Counted from the stretch's first letter, positions 15,676 through 25,002 are shown. The stretch: DNA of 64,000 nt from Nakamurella sp. A5-74 (GCF_040438885.1 NZ_CP159218.1:4154001-4218000); one strand, 5' to 3'. Numbers and translations are program-made. Notes: a model not told the origin generated them from the letters alone.

Positions 15676-16361
15676 ACGACGCCGAGGTACTCGTCCGCTG
15701 CGACGATGTCGGACACACCTTCGGCTCGGGGCCAGCTGCGATCGTCGCCGTGCACGGCGCCACCTGCGTGGTCCGGGACAAGGACCGGATCGCCCTGGTC
15801 GGGCCGTCGGGCTCCGGAAAATCCACCTTGCTGCACCTCATGGCTGGTCTGGAAGAACCCACCAGCGGCCGGCTCAGTTGGCCGGCGCTGAGCTCGGACT
15901 ACTACGACCGCGCAGCCAGCATCGGAGTCGTCTTCCAGAGCCCCAGCCTGATCCCTGATCTGGATGTCTTCGAGAACGTCGAACTGCCGTTGCTGATCGC
16001 GCCCTCCCCCGGCGACCGCAGCTCCGAGCGAACAGCCGTGCTCATCAAGGACGCCCTGGCGAACGTGGGTGTCGAGGACCTCATCACCCGGCTGCCGGAA
16101 GAGCTCTCCGGGGGTCAGGCCCAACGCGTCGCCGTCGCCCGGGTGCTGGCCCAGGCACCCCGACTCATTCTCGCCGACGAACCGACGGGCCAACTGGACA
16201 GCCGCACGGCGCACCACGTCATCGACGTGCTGCTCAGCGCTGCCCGTCGATTGGACGCCGCCCTGGTGGTCGCCACCCACGACCCGACCGTCGCCGGCCG
16301 CCTGGACACCACGTGGAGCATGCACGAAGGTCGGCTGGCTCCCCGGGGTGACACCCGATGA
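15672..16361 (+). CDS. ABC transporter ATP-binding protein (MacB/LolD type), subunit 2
   Basis: A 229-residue ATPase. Walker A GPSGSGKST is at 44-52, the Q-loop at about 89 (VFQSPSLIP), the signature LSGGQ at 145-149 and Walker B LILADEPTGQLD follows. The switch His lies in VATHD. It differs clearly from subunit 1 outside the motifs. The ATG overlaps the stop of subunit 1 by 4 nt, and its own TGA overlaps the permease ATG by 4 nt, so the operon is tightly coupled. Confidence 0.92.
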   Translation: MNDAEVLVRCDDVGHTFGSGPAAIVAVHGATCVVRDKDRIALVGPSGSGKSTLLHLMAGLEEPTSGRLSWPALSSDYYDRAASIGVVFQSPSLIPDLDVFENVELPLLIAPSPGDRSSERTAVLIKDALANVGVEDLITRLPEELSGGQAQRVAVARVLAQAPRLILADEPTGQLDSRTAHHVIDVLLSAARRLDAALVVATHDPTVAGRLDTTWSMHEGRLAPRGDTR

Positions 16362-19015
16362 TCGGCACCTGGACAGCGGGCCTGATCCGGCACCGGGCTG
16401 GTCGGCTCGGCGCAACCGCCGCCGGTATCGCCCTCGCGGTCGGGCTGGTGGCATCGCTGGGCACCTTCCTCACTGCGTCCGAGAACACGATGACCCGCCG
16501 AGCCGTCAGCTCGGTGATCGTCCCCTGGCAGATAGAAGTCCAACGAGGCGCCGATGCAGCGGCCATGGGCACCCTGGTGCGGGCCGAGCCCGGGGTGGCG
16601 AAGGTCGAGGCGGTCCAGTTCGCGTCGACGTCCGGATTCGAATCGACGGGCAGCGGAACCACCCAGACAACCGGTCCCGGTGTCGTGCTGGGCATCAGCC
16701 CGACCTACCGATCCACGTTCCCCGATGAGTTCCGGACACTGACGGGTGCGACCACCGGCGCCCTGCTCGCCCAACAGACAGCAGCCAATCTGCACGCCGG
16801 CCCCGGGGACACCATCAGGGTGCGGCTCGCCGGCGGAGCGTGGCGTGCCGTGACCATCGCCGGGATCATCGATCTGCCCCAGGCAGATTCACTGTTCCAG
16901 CGGATCGGCGCACCACCTCAGTCGCAACCCTCCGCCCCCCCGGACAATGTGCTCGTCCTCCCCCAGAACTCGTTGAACTCGCTCCTGGGAGGCACAGCGG
17001 GCGCGAGCGTCGGAACGACCGAACAGTTCCACGTCACGCTGGACCCGCTGCAGGCCCACGACCCAGCGGCGGCGTACACCGCGACGGTCACCGCGGCCCA
17101 CCATCTCGAAGCTGCCTCCACCGGCGGAACCCGGGTGGGAAACAACGTCGGAGCTGCCCTTGACGCTGCCCGGAAGGACGCCCGGTACGCCGAGCTCCTG
17201 TTCCTGTTCCTCGGACTCCCGGGAGTCATCCTCGCCGCTTTGATCACGGCCGGCCTGGTCGGAGCCGGAGCGAACCGTCGGCGTGAAGAACAGGCACTCC
17301 TGCGGCTCAGGGGGCTCAGGCCTCGCGACGTCGCCACTCTGGCAGCCGTCGAGGCAGCGATCGTGGGCGTCGTCGGGGGACTCCTCGGGCTGGCCCTGGC
17401 CTCGGTGGCCGGGAGCTGGGCGTTCAGTTCGCTGTCGGTCGGATCCAGCGGATTGCCGACGGTGGGGTGGGCAGTGGCCGCCGTCGCCGCCGGGCTCGTC
17501 GTCACGGCGATCACCGTGCTGCTGCCGGCGACCGCAGATCTTCGCGGCCGAACTGTTGTCGACACACGTCGGCAGCACCAGAGGAGACGGGGAAGCTGGT
17601 GGTCGAAGATCGGGCTGGACGTGCTGCTGATCGTCAGCGCACTGCTGATCTTCCGCGCCGCGGCATCGGACAACTACTCGCTGGTCCTGGCTCCGGAGGG
17701 GGTGGCCTCGATCTCCGTGTCCTACTGGGCATTTCTCGGACCGGCACTGCTGTGGTTGGGAACGTCGCTGCTGCTGTGGCGCCTGACGAATCTGCTGCTG
17801 CGCGCCGCCCGCCGCCCGCTGACCGCGATCTTCCGCCCCGTCGCCGGGGCGCTCGCACCCGTCGGTGCAGCGGGCATGGCCCGACGCCGTCGTCCGCTGG
17901 CCACCGCTGTCGTCCTGCTGGCGCTCGCGGTGTCGTTCGCCATCTCCACCGCCACCTTCACTGCGACCTACCAGCAGCAGGCCGAGGTCGATGCCGTCCT
18001 CACCAACGGCGCCGATGTCACCGTCACCCAACCGCCGGGAACCATCAGCCCACCGTCCGCCGGTGATCGGCTGTCATCCATCCGTGGGGTGAAACACGTC
18101 GAACCACTCCAACATCGCTTTGCCTACGTCGGATCCGACCTCCAGGACCTCTACGGAGTCCGTCCGGACACCATCACCGACGCCACCGCACTGCAGGACG
18201 CCTACTTCGTCGGCGGGTCGGCACGGCAGATGATGGGCATCCTGCAGACGAAACCGGATTCGATCCTCGTCAGCGACGAAACCGTGAAGGACTTCCAGCT
18301 CGCCCCCGGGGACTTGGTGAACCTGCGCCTGCCGGACAGCCGCACACACGCCCTGATCACCGTTCCGTTCCACTACGCCGGAATCGTGACCGAGTTCCCC
18401 ACGGCTCCCAAGGACAGCTTCTTCGTCGCCAACGCCGCCTACATCGCCACCGCCACCGGGTCCGACGCCGTCGGATCGTTCCTGCTGGACACGAGCGGCG
18501 CGGATCCCGCCGCGGTCGCCGCCGACATCCGTACCGCCGTCGGGACATCGGCGTCCGTCACCGACATCACCCAGACCCGACTGCAGGTCGGCTCCAGCCT
18601 GACTTCGGTCAACCTGACCGGCCTCACCCAGTTGGAACTGGCATTCGCCATCCTGCTGGCGGCCGCAGCCGGAGCACTGGTGATGTGGATCGGACTGGCA
18701 GAAAGGCGGCGGAGCCGGGCCATCATGACGGTGATCGGTGCCCGCCGCCGGCAACTGACCGGTCTGGTGATCAGCGAAGCGATACCCATCGCCGCACTCG
18801 GCACGTTCGGTGGGCTGGTGATCTCCTGGGCGCTCTCCCAGATGCTGGTGAAGGTCCTCACCGGGGTTTTCGACCCGCCCCCGTCCTCGATCGCGGTTCC
18901 GTGGACATATGTGGCGCTGGTGCTGGTCTCGACCGTGCTCACGCTCGGTCTCGCAGCAGTCATCAGCACTCGACGCTCGAACCGCCCGCCGATCGAAGAA
19001 CTGCGTGACCTGTGA
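16358..19015 (+). CDS. FtsX/MacB-type ABC transporter permease (two FtsX domains)
   Basis: An 885-residue permease. A first TM helix near residues 20-42 is followed by an extracytoplasmic domain to about 275. Then come the three helices of the first FtsX domain (about 280-395) and two helices in the middle (about 415-475). A second N-terminal helix near 520-540 leads to another extracytoplasmic domain, and a final FtsX helix triplet lies at about 755-875. This duplicated layout is typical of the large MacB-like permeases of Gram-positive bacteria, which move lipoproteins or hydrophobic or antimicrobial compounds out of the membrane. The substrate is unknown. It overlaps the second ATPase by 4 nt. 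Confidence 0.9.
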   Translation: MIGTWTAGLIRHRAGRLGATAAGIALAVGLVASLGTFLTASENTMTRRAVSSVIVPWQIEVQRGADAAAMGTLVRAEPGVAKVEAVQFASTSGFESTGSGTTQTTGPGVVLGISPTYRSTFPDEFRTLTGATTGALLAQQTAANLHAGPGDTIRVRLAGGAWRAVTIAGIIDLPQADSLFQRIGAPPQSQPSAPPDNVLVLPQNSLNSLLGGTAGASVGTTEQFHVTLDPLQAHDPAAAYTATVTAAHHLEAASTGGTRVGNNVGAALDAARKDARYAELLFLFLGLPGVILAALITAGLVGAGANRRREEQALLRLRGLRPRDVATLAAVEAAIVGVVGGLLGLALASVAGSWAFSSLSVGSSGLPTVGWAVAAVAAGLVVTAITVLLPATADLRGRTVVDTRRQHQRRRGSWWSKIGLDVLLIVSALLIFRAAASDNYSLVLAPEGVASISVSYWAFLGPALLWLGTSLLLWRLTNLLLRAARRPLTAIFRPVAGALAPVGAAGMARRRRPLATAVVLLALAVSFAISTATFTATYQQQAEVDAVLTNGADVTVTQPPGTISPPSAGDRLSSIRGVKHVEPLQHRFAYVGSDLQDLYGVRPDTITDATALQDAYFVGGSARQMMGILQTKPDSILVSDETVKDFQLAPGDLVNLRLPDSRTHALITVPFHYAGIVTEFPTAPKDSFFVANAAYIATATGSDAVGSFLLDTSGADPAAVAADIRTAVGTSASVTDITQTRLQVGSSLTSVNLTGLTQLELAFAILLAAAAGALVMWIGLAERRRSRAIMTVIGARRRQLTGLVISEAIPIAALGTFGGLVISWALSQMLVKVLTGVFDPPPSSIAVPWTYVALVLVSTVLTLGLAAVISTRRSNRPPIEELRDL

Positions 19016-19070
19016 AACGGCCCACTCGTGCACGAGAGCGCGAACACCGTCCGGGGGTACGGTCACGGCC

Positions 19071-19817
19071 ATGACCAAGCACCCCGGTCACGCGGCCGGC
19101 CGCATCCTGGTGGTGGAGGACGACGACGCCATCGGTCGGCACCTGCAGTCCGGGCTGACGACCAACGGCTACGCGGTCTCCTGGAAGCGCGGCGGACGGG
19201 CCGCCATCGCAGCAGCCGATGCCGTTCCCCCCGACATCGTCCTGTTGGACCTCGGCCTGCCCGACATCGACGGCATCGAAGTCGCTCGGAAACTGCGATC
19301 CGACCACCCCGACGTGCTGATCGTCATCCTGACAGCGCGCAGTGACGACATCGACGTCGTCGTCGGACTCGACGCCGGGGCCGACGACTATCTGGTGAAG
19401 CCGTTCACGATGGCCGTTCTGCTCGCGCGATTGCGCGCACATCGACGCCGACCGGCGGGGAGCGGCGCGGATGTCCGGACCCTGACCGTCGCCGGCCTGG
19501 AGATCGACATCGCAGCTCGAGAATGCCGGTTGGCCGGAGCACCAGTGGCGTTGAGGCTGAAGGAGTTCGAGTTGATCGTCGCACTGGCCCGCAAGGCCGG
19601 CGAGGTCATCAGTCGCGAAGATCTGATGCGGCAGGTCTGGGACGAGAACTGGTTCGGATCGACCAAAGTCCTGGACGTCACCATCGCCGCGCTCCGCAGG
19701 CAGCTCGCGAACGCGGCCGCCCGACAGCACACACCGCATCCCCCGACGATCACCACCTTCCGAGGAGCCGGTTACCGTCTCGACCGACCGAACTGCGTCA
19801 CATCGACAACTCCCTGA
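19071..19817 (+). CDS. OmpR/PhoB-family response regulator at the end of the ABC operon
   Basis: A 248-residue regulator. The receiver has the acidic triplet at E16-D19, phospho-acceptor D60 (DIVLLDLGLPD), T at about 86 (VILTARS) and K at about 108 (DDYLVKPF). The winged-helix DNA-binding domain occupies residues about 130-238 (LRLKEFELIVALARKAGEV and a C-terminal TTFRGAGYRL). It starts 55 bp after the permease. No kinase follows, and the kinase at 12930-14243 on the opposite side of the operon is the likely partner. The ATG at 19071 matches the family N-terminus; the frame is open further up inside the permease gene. Confidence 0.93.
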   Translation: MTKHPGHAAGRILVVEDDDAIGRHLQSGLTTNGYAVSWKRGGRAAIAAADAVPPDIVLLDLGLPDIDGIEVARKLRSDHPDVLIVILTARSDDIDVVVGLDAGADDYLVKPFTMAVLLARLRAHRRRPAGSGADVRTLTVAGLEIDIAARECRLAGAPVALRLKEFELIVALARKAGEVISREDLMRQVWDENWFGSTKVLDVTIAALRRQLANAAARQHTPHPPTITTFRGAGYRLDRPNCVTSTTP

Positions 19818-19865
19818 GGCTGATCGAGGCCGACCACATCGAGCCAGGTCACCAGGAGACCGTCG

Positions 19866-21293
19866 CTACAAGATGTCGCCTGGCGTGTAGGCGGCGGCTT
19901 CCGGATGCTCATGGACGAGACGGGCGATCCGCCCGGCCACCGCGTCGATCTGCGACCGCGCGGCGCCGGTGAACGACAGCGGGGCAGCCAGGAGTGCTTG
20001 CAGCGCAGCAAGATCCAGCGGCAGTCTGTCGTCCGCGGCCAAGCGCTCCAGCAGGTCGTTGTCGGCGCGGCCCCGCTCCCGCATGTCCAACGCCACCGCG
20101 ACCGCGTGCTCCTTGATCGCCGCGTGCGCGACCTCGCGACCGACACCGGCCCGCACCGCGGACATCAACACCTTGGTCGTGGCCAGGAACGGCAGGTAGC
20201 GCAACAACTCCCGCTCGATGACGGCCGGGTAGGCGCCGAAGTCGTCGAGCACCGTCAGGAACGTCTCCAGCAGCCCGTCGATCGCGTAGAACGCATCCGG
20301 CAGGGCCACGCGGCGGACGACCGAGCAGAACACATCGCCCTCGTTCCACTGCGCGCCGGACAGTTCGGCGGCCATCGAGGCGAACCCGCGGAGGATGACG
20401 GCAAGCCCGCACACCCGTTCGCAGGAGCGGGCATTCATCTTGTGCGGCATGGCCGACGAGCCGACCTGCCCAGGCCGGAAACCCTCGGTGGCCAACTCCG
20501 CCCCTGCCATCAGGCGGATCGTGGTGGCCAGTGACGACGGCCCGGCGGCCAGCTGCACCAGCGCGGAGAGCACTTCGTGATCGAGCGACCGCGGATACAC
20601 CTGACCGACCGAGTCCAACACTCGGTCCGTACCCGAGATCTCCTGCACCACAGCATTTTCCAACGTGGCGACGGCGGCGGACGAACCGAGCAGGTCGAGC
20701 ATGTCCTGGGCGGTGCCCACCGGACCCTTGATGCCTCGCATCGGATAGCGCCCCAGCAGCGACTCGATCCGCTCGTGGGCGATCAGCACTTCATCTGCGG
20801 CCGAGGCGAACCGCTTGCCGAGCGTCGTCGCCTGGGCAGGGACGTTGTGCGAACGACCGGACATCACCAGGTCTGCGTGTTCGACGGCCCGTTCGGAGAG
20901 TCGGCGCAGCAGGGCGACCGACCGGTCTCGGACGAGGGTGAGCGCCTGCAGGATCTGGGCCTGCTCGACGTTCTCGGTGAGATCCCTGCTGGTCATCCCG
21001 CGGTGGATGACCTCGAAACCGGCGAGCGCGTTGAACTCCTCGATGCGCGCCTTGACGTCGTGCTTGGTGACCCGCTCCCGCTGCGCGATCGAGGCGAGAT
21101 CGACCCGGTCGACGACCGCTGCGTAGGCGTCGACGGCGCCGTCGTCCGTCGGCACACCCGCTGCGATCTGCGCGCGCAGCACAGCCAGCCACAGTCGTCG
21201 TTCGGCGATGATCTTGTTCTCCGCCGACCAGATGGCGCGCATCTGCTCGGACGCGTAGCGCTGGGCAAGGACATCGGGGGTCACGGTCGTCAC
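19866..21293 (-). CDS. purB: Adenylosuccinate lyase
   Basis: A 475-residue member of the fumarase/aspartase superfamily. The family signature is complete: SSAMPHKMN at residues 279-287. The upstream substrate motifs TSRDLTEN (101-108) and SGRSHNVPAQ (145-154) are also present. The enzyme acts twice in purine synthesis, splitting SAICAR to AICAR and adenylosuccinate to AMP. The length is normal for the actinobacterial type. It faces the response regulator across a 48-bp gap, and no other pur genes lie beside it. purD and purA are 13 and 34 kb away in this window. Confidence 0.95.
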   Translation of the reverse strand: MTTVTPDVLAQRYASEQMRAIWSAENKIIAERRLWLAVLRAQIAAGVPTDDGAVDAYAAVVDRVDLASIAQRERVTKHDVKARIEEFNALAGFEVIHRGMTSRDLTENVEQAQILQALTLVRDRSVALLRRLSERAVEHADLVMSGRSHNVPAQATTLGKRFASAADEVLIAHERIESLLGRYPMRGIKGPVGTAQDMLDLLGSSAAVATLENAVVQEISGTDRVLDSVGQVYPRSLDHEVLSALVQLAAGPSSLATTIRLMAGAELATEGFRPGQVGSSAMPHKMNARSCERVCGLAVILRGFASMAAELSGAQWNEGDVFCSVVRRVALPDAFYAIDGLLETFLTVLDDFGAYPAVIERELLRYLPFLATTKVLMSAVRAGVGREVAHAAIKEHAVAVALDMRERGRADNDLLERLAADDRLPLDLAALQALLAAPLSFTGAARSQIDAVAGRIARLVHEHPEAAAYTPGDIL

Positions 21294-21345
21294 TCCTGGA
21301 TTCTCCCAGAGTCCGACCAGGCCATTGACAACCGCAGCTCCCCGA

Positions 21346-22500
21346 TCAGCGTCGGGCGCCGAGCACCGCGGTCGCGACCTGCGTCAGCTGTCGATCGGTG
21401 ACCGAGCTGCCCGCCGGGGTCGTCACCAGCACCCGCACACCACCGCTGCGGAGCTCCGCCGACCGCACCGCGGCACCGTTGGAACTGGTGGAACCACCGG
21501 CGCTGAGCTCGACATCGGGGTCTCTTGCCAACAGCACTGTCAGCTGACTGCCGTCGGTGGTCGTGAAGACCTGCCCGGCGAGCACCTGGTCGCGGCAGTC
21601 CCCCACCGAATCGACAGCCGCATCGAGCTGCAGGGAACTCGACCTGCCCGGGACCCCCATCACCGCGGCGACCGCTGCGGTGGAGAGCCGGGGAACCTGA
21701 CACCGACCGATAGGTGCAGACGCCGAGGAGGCACTGCCGGACGCGCTGGACGTCCCGCTGGATTCGCTCGCGCTCCCTGCTGAGGACCGAGATCCAGTTC
21801 CGCCCTGGTCCGGGGCGCTTGCGCTTCCACCACCTGTCGATTCCATCGGGCTCATCGCCGTGGCGTAGGACCCCGCCGAGCTCGGGGCTGCAGGGGCCTT
21901 CGCCGGCGCGGATGAACTCCCAGCGTCCGATTCTGGAGCCATGGCTCCTGCTGTCGCGGAACCGGCCGCGACGGCCCCGGAATTTGCGGAGTACCCCGTG
22001 CCGGCCGCAGGCAACGACGACGCGGTGTCGGATCCGCCCTGGGAGTTCAGCGCCGCGGTGGCCCCGATGACGAGCACGGCGACCGCTGCCGCCGCCAGCA
22101 GGCCGCGGGACATCCAGCTGCGGCGCCGGCGTTGGCGTGCCAGTTCATCCACCTTTGCGTCGCGGGCGCGCCTCGCAGCGGGATCTGCGACGGACCGCTC
22201 CGGCGTGCGAGCTGCAGCAGTGGCGCCGGAGCCGGAACCCGCAGCGGGCCGAGCGGCGGCCACGAGGTCGGCAACCGAGAACCGGGAAGCCGGCTCGTCG
22301 GCCAGGTCGGCGGCGAACAACTGCGCCATCAGCAGGGCGTCGGCCGCGTCGGCCTCACCGACAGCATCGTCCCGCTCGACATCGCCGTCGTCGGGCTCGT
22401 CGTCCAGCTCGTCGCCGAACAGCGCGGTCAGATCGATCGGCTCGAGTTCGTTGAACGGATCAGTCGGGTCGACCGGGTCGTTCCCGTCATGCTCAGGCAT
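21346..22500 (-). CDS. Membrane-anchored partner of the SigE-family sigma factor (putative anti-sigma)
   Basis: A 384-residue single-span protein. An acidic N-terminus (residues 1-50, many D and E) leads to a conserved-looking patch, RFSVADLVAAARPA, then a basic stretch (RQRRRRSWMSRG) just before one TM helix at about 133-152. A long Ser/Gly/Ala-rich extracytoplasmic linker (about 155-265) ends in a folded C-terminal domain with two Cys (GRCQVPRLS ... VGDCRDQV) that could form a disulfide. It overlaps the sigma gene by 8 nt. The cytoplasmic N-domain next to a sigma factor gene is the usual anti-sigma arrangement, but no zinc motif or known family is visible. Confidence 0.75.
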   Translation of the reverse strand: MPEHDGNDPVDPTDPFNELEPIDLTALFGDELDDEPDDGDVERDDAVGEADAADALLMAQLFAADLADEPASRFSVADLVAAARPAAGSGSGATAAARTPERSVADPAARRARDAKVDELARQRRRRSWMSRGLLAAAAVAVLVIGATAALNSQGGSDTASSLPAAGTGYSANSGAVAAGSATAGAMAPESDAGSSSAPAKAPAAPSSAGSYATAMSPMESTGGGSASAPDQGGTGSRSSAGSASESSGTSSASGSASSASAPIGRCQVPRLSTAAVAAVMGVPGRSSSLQLDAAVDSVGDCRDQVLAGQVFTTTDGSQLTVLLARDPDVELSAGGSTSSNGAAVRSAELRSGGVRVLVTTPAGSSVTDRQLTQVATAVLGARR

Positions 22501-23065
22501 CCTTGTTCACCTCCCTTCCGAATGCCGCCAGGCCTTCCGGCCCGAGTGCCGCCTTGAGTGCTTGCAGACCGCGGGCGGTCTGCGATTTCACGTTTCCTTC
22601 CGAGCAGCCCAGGGTCGACGCCGTCGCCGCGACGTCCAGCCCGTCGTAGTACCGCAACACCAGGATCACCCGCTGACCCGGAGGGATCGCGTCCAGTGCG
22701 GTGCGCACGACTTGACGATCGGCGACCGATCCGGAGTGATCGCTGCTGTGCGCGGCCGGCGCACCGAACCCGGCGGGTGCGAACGACCGGCCGCCACCGT
22801 CCGGGACCTCGTCGGTGTCGTGTTCCCGGCGCCACGGTCGTCGCGACTCGTCGATGACCGCCCGCACCAAGCACGAGCGGAGGTACGAATCGCGGGCCGC
22901 CTTGTCGCGGATCCGCGTCCAGGCGCTGTAGAGCTTCACGAACGCGATCTGGGTGAGGTCGTCGGCGCGATGCCAGTCCCGGCACAGCAGATGCGCGGTC
23001 CGTCGGGTGCGCGCGCGACGCGATTCGACGTAGGCAGTGAACTCAGCCTCCTCCGCGGGGTCCAC
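22493..23065 (-). CDS. SigE-family ECF RNA polymerase sigma factor
   Basis: A 190-residue ECF sigma factor. Region 2 is at residues about 8-75 (FTAYVESRRARTRRTAHLLC, then DDLTQIAFVKLYSAW) and region 4 at about 115-170 (LDAIPPGQRVILVLRYYDGL and the helix-turn-helix LGCSEGNVKSQTARGLQAL). This is the 'SigE family' type seen in streptomycetes and relatives. Its stop lies inside the start of the membrane-anchored partner gene (8-nt overlap), so the two are made together. The promoter region 23066-23274 shows no sequence I can assign. Confidence 0.9.
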   Translation of the reverse strand: MDPAEEAEFTAYVESRRARTRRTAHLLCRDWHRADDLTQIAFVKLYSAWTRIRDKAARDSYLRSCLVRAVIDESRRPWRREHDTDEVPDGGGRSFAPAGFGAPAAHSSDHSGSVADRQVVRTALDAIPPGQRVILVLRYYDGLDVAATASTLGCSEGNVKSQTARGLQALKAALGPEGLAAFGREVNKDA

Positions 23066-23274
23066 GAGTGTCGCCTCCAGCCGCTGTCGGATGGACGGAA
23101 CCTATCGCGAGCGGGGTTGCATGCGGGCGCGGATCACCACATGCGGCAGTCTGAATCCGCGAACCCGAGACCGACCCGACCGCTGGGTGCGCGAAACCGG
23201 GGTACGTCGTGCTGCGCTCGGTGCTCGATCCGACCTGGCCCCGGCGCCCGGCCGGACACCACTCCGGCGGACCC

Positions 23275-23315
23275 AGAAAAGAGCCGACGGCCCGGGAAGG
23301 CGAGTTCCCGGGCCG
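23275..23315 (-). terminator. Intrinsic terminator after rskA
   Basis: An 11-bp perfect stem, 23288-23298 (CGGCCCGGGAA) with 23305-23315 and a 6-nt loop. On the minus strand it is followed by TCGGCTCTTTTCTG, giving a short T-run at 23280-23277. It lies 40 bp past the anti-sigma stop at 23355 and is the best classical terminator in the window. Confidence 0.85.
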
Positions 23316-23354
23316 CCGACGACTGTGGGCGGTACAGCTACCGCTGCGGCTCGA

Positions 23355-24098
23355 TCAGAGGTCGGCCTGCCAGAAGATGTCACCCTGGGGCTGTTCGGAT
23401 CCGCCGGCCGGCTCGGTGGTCACCGCAACAGCCTTGTCGGTGTCCGACAGGGAGAACGAGACCATCGAGGCAGGCACGCTACCGTCGGCGCCGTGCTTCG
23501 CCAGACCGAGCGAGTGCTTGCCGGTGGCATCCACTCGCCAGATCTGGAAATCACTGCCGGCAGGAACAGTGCCCATCTCCGGGAGCTGGACCACCACGGC
23601 GTTGCAGATGCGGGATGTCCTGATCTCGCCGCCGGTGCCGACGCTCGGAGCCGTGCTGACGACATCGGTGGCGGACGCCACACATTCCTGCAGGGTCGCA
23701 ATCGATCGCGGGTCGTCCGATCCTGACAACGACCAGGTGACTCCGGTGGCGATGACTGCAGCCGCCGCAGCAGCAGCGAGCCAGGTCACCGGACGGCGCC
23801 AGGCCGGCCGACGGGAGTCGAGGGTCGTCACCGGGGGCGGCAGCTGCCGCGTGTGGGACACGTCCTGCAGGACCCGGCGGCGCAGGGACCGCGGCGGGCT
23901 GGCGGCTTCGGCAGCACCCAGCATGGCGGCGGTGGCCACCAGCGAGGAGTACTCCTCGGCGCAGGTGGGGCAGTCCGCCAGGTGGTCGTCGAAGCTCTGC
24001 GCCTCCGCGACATCGATGGCACCGAGGGCGCGAGCGCCGGTCAGCAGATGGATTTCCGGATCGGACGCTCGTCCGCTTCCCAGCGGTCGGATGGTCAT
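23355..24098 (-). CDS. rskA: Anti-sigma-K factor (RskA-like)
   Basis: A 247-residue single-span protein. The N-terminal anti-sigma domain (residues 1-85) has the RskA pattern with a His and a C-x-x-C (DDHLADCPTCAEEY), then an RRR-rich segment. One TM helix lies at about 108-128, followed by an extracytoplasmic RskA domain of about 115 residues (FQIWRVDATGKHSLGLAKHG, TTEPAGGS). Such proteins hold SigK at the membrane until regulated proteolysis frees it. The ATG at 24098 overlaps the TGA of sigK by 4 nt. A terminator follows at 23.3 kb. Confidence 0.9.
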   Translation of the reverse strand: MTIRPLGSGRASDPEIHLLTGARALGAIDVAEAQSFDDHLADCPTCAEEYSSLVATAAMLGAAEAASPPRSLRRRVLQDVSHTRQLPPPVTTLDSRRPAWRRPVTWLAAAAAAAVIATGVTWSLSGSDDPRSIATLQECVASATDVVSTAPSVGTGGEIRTSRICNAVVVQLPEMGTVPAGSDFQIWRVDATGKHSLGLAKHGADGSVPASMVSFSLSDTDKAVAVTTEPAGGSEQPQGDIFWQADL

Positions 24099-24688
24099 GA
24101 GTTCACTCCGAGGCAATCGCGCAGTCGGATGAGCCCATCACGCAAGCGCGTTTTGATGGTGGGCAGTGGAGCGCCGAGGACGCGAGCGACCTCGGCGTAG
24201 GTGTAGCCGCTGTAGTACGCGAGTCCGACGGACTCCCGCTGCAATTCGGTGAGGGTGGACAGACACCGCCGGACGTTCGTCCGCTCGATGTTGGACTCGA
24301 CGGTTTCGACGACCGTGTCCACGTCGCGCTCGGTCGAGCGGGAGGCGACCTTGGTGTCGCGCTCCAGGGCTGCCTGGGCGGACCGGACCCGGTCGACCGA
24401 CCGGGCATGGGTGAGGGTCAGGATCCAGGCCGTCGCTGATCCCTTCTTCGCGTCGAAGCGGGTCGCGCGTCGCCAGATCTCCAGGAACACTTCCTGGGCG
24501 ACGTCCTCGGCCTGCGACGGATCACGGACCACCCGGCGGGCCAGGCCGAACACCCGGGCGGAGAACGCATCGTAGAGCTCGGCGAATGCCGGCTCGTCTG
24601 CCCGCGCGACTCGCTCCATGAGCTGCTCAGGGGTGCTCTTGCCACCACCGCCGTCGTCCGGCACAGCGGACAATGATCGAGCTGGCAT
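24095..24688 (-). CDS. sigK: ECF RNA polymerase sigma factor SigK
   Basis: A 197-residue ECF sigma factor. Region 2 (FAELYDAFSARVFGLARRV, then AEDVAQEVFLEIWRRATRFD and WILTLTHARSVDRVR) is at residues about 30-100, and region 4 (LTELQRESVGLAYYSGYTYAEVARVLG, then TIKTRLRDGL) at about 135-190. The strong match to actinobacterial SigK and the coupled RskA-type gene support the name. The ATG at 24688 follows AGGAG; the frame is open for another 55 codons but with no Shine-Dalgarno. It is divergent from a molybdopterin oxidoreductase that may be in its regulon. Confidence 0.92.
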   Translation of the reverse strand: MPARSLSAVPDDGGGGKSTPEQLMERVARADEPAFAELYDAFSARVFGLARRVVRDPSQAEDVAQEVFLEIWRRATRFDAKKGSATAWILTLTHARSVDRVRSAQAALERDTKVASRSTERDVDTVVETVESNIERTNVRRCLSTLTELQRESVGLAYYSGYTYAEVARVLGAPLPTIKTRLRDGLIRLRDCLGVNS

Positions 24689-24859
24689 CGGATCTCCTGA
24701 CAACGGACGCGGCCGGAACGGTTTTCCCGGGTGTGCTACGGGTCGTACGACGTGACGGAACTGGGCACCGCGGTGATGACCGAGTTGTCCGGCCGCTGGT
24801 GACGACGATCGAGCCCTCGGCGAGCCCGGCACCCTGGCCATTCCTCCGGTCAACCGGTG

Positions 24860-24886
24860 GTTCGGATCCTAGGACCTTGTGGATGG
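24860..24886 (-). promoter_or_regulatory. Candidate SigK-type promoter for sigK-rskA
   Basis: On the minus strand, CCATCC (24886-24881) is followed after 15 bp by CCGAAC (24865-24860). Mycobacterial SigK promoters are described as CCATCC and CCGAAT with a 16-17 bp spacer, so this is close but one base off in the -10 and slightly short. It would start transcription about 165 bp upstream of sigK. No equally good match is seen for the plus-strand oxidoreductase in the 24689-25002 gap, which holds nothing else I can name. Confidence 0.4.
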
Positions 24887-25002
24887 GTAACGGATGGAGC
24901 GTCCGCCGGTCGGGTGAACGAACGAGTGGCATCCTGGATGCAGGCGGTCGATTCCGGGCCGATCCGCCGGATCCGCCACCCTCCCGGGGGAACGAGGGCC
25001 TC

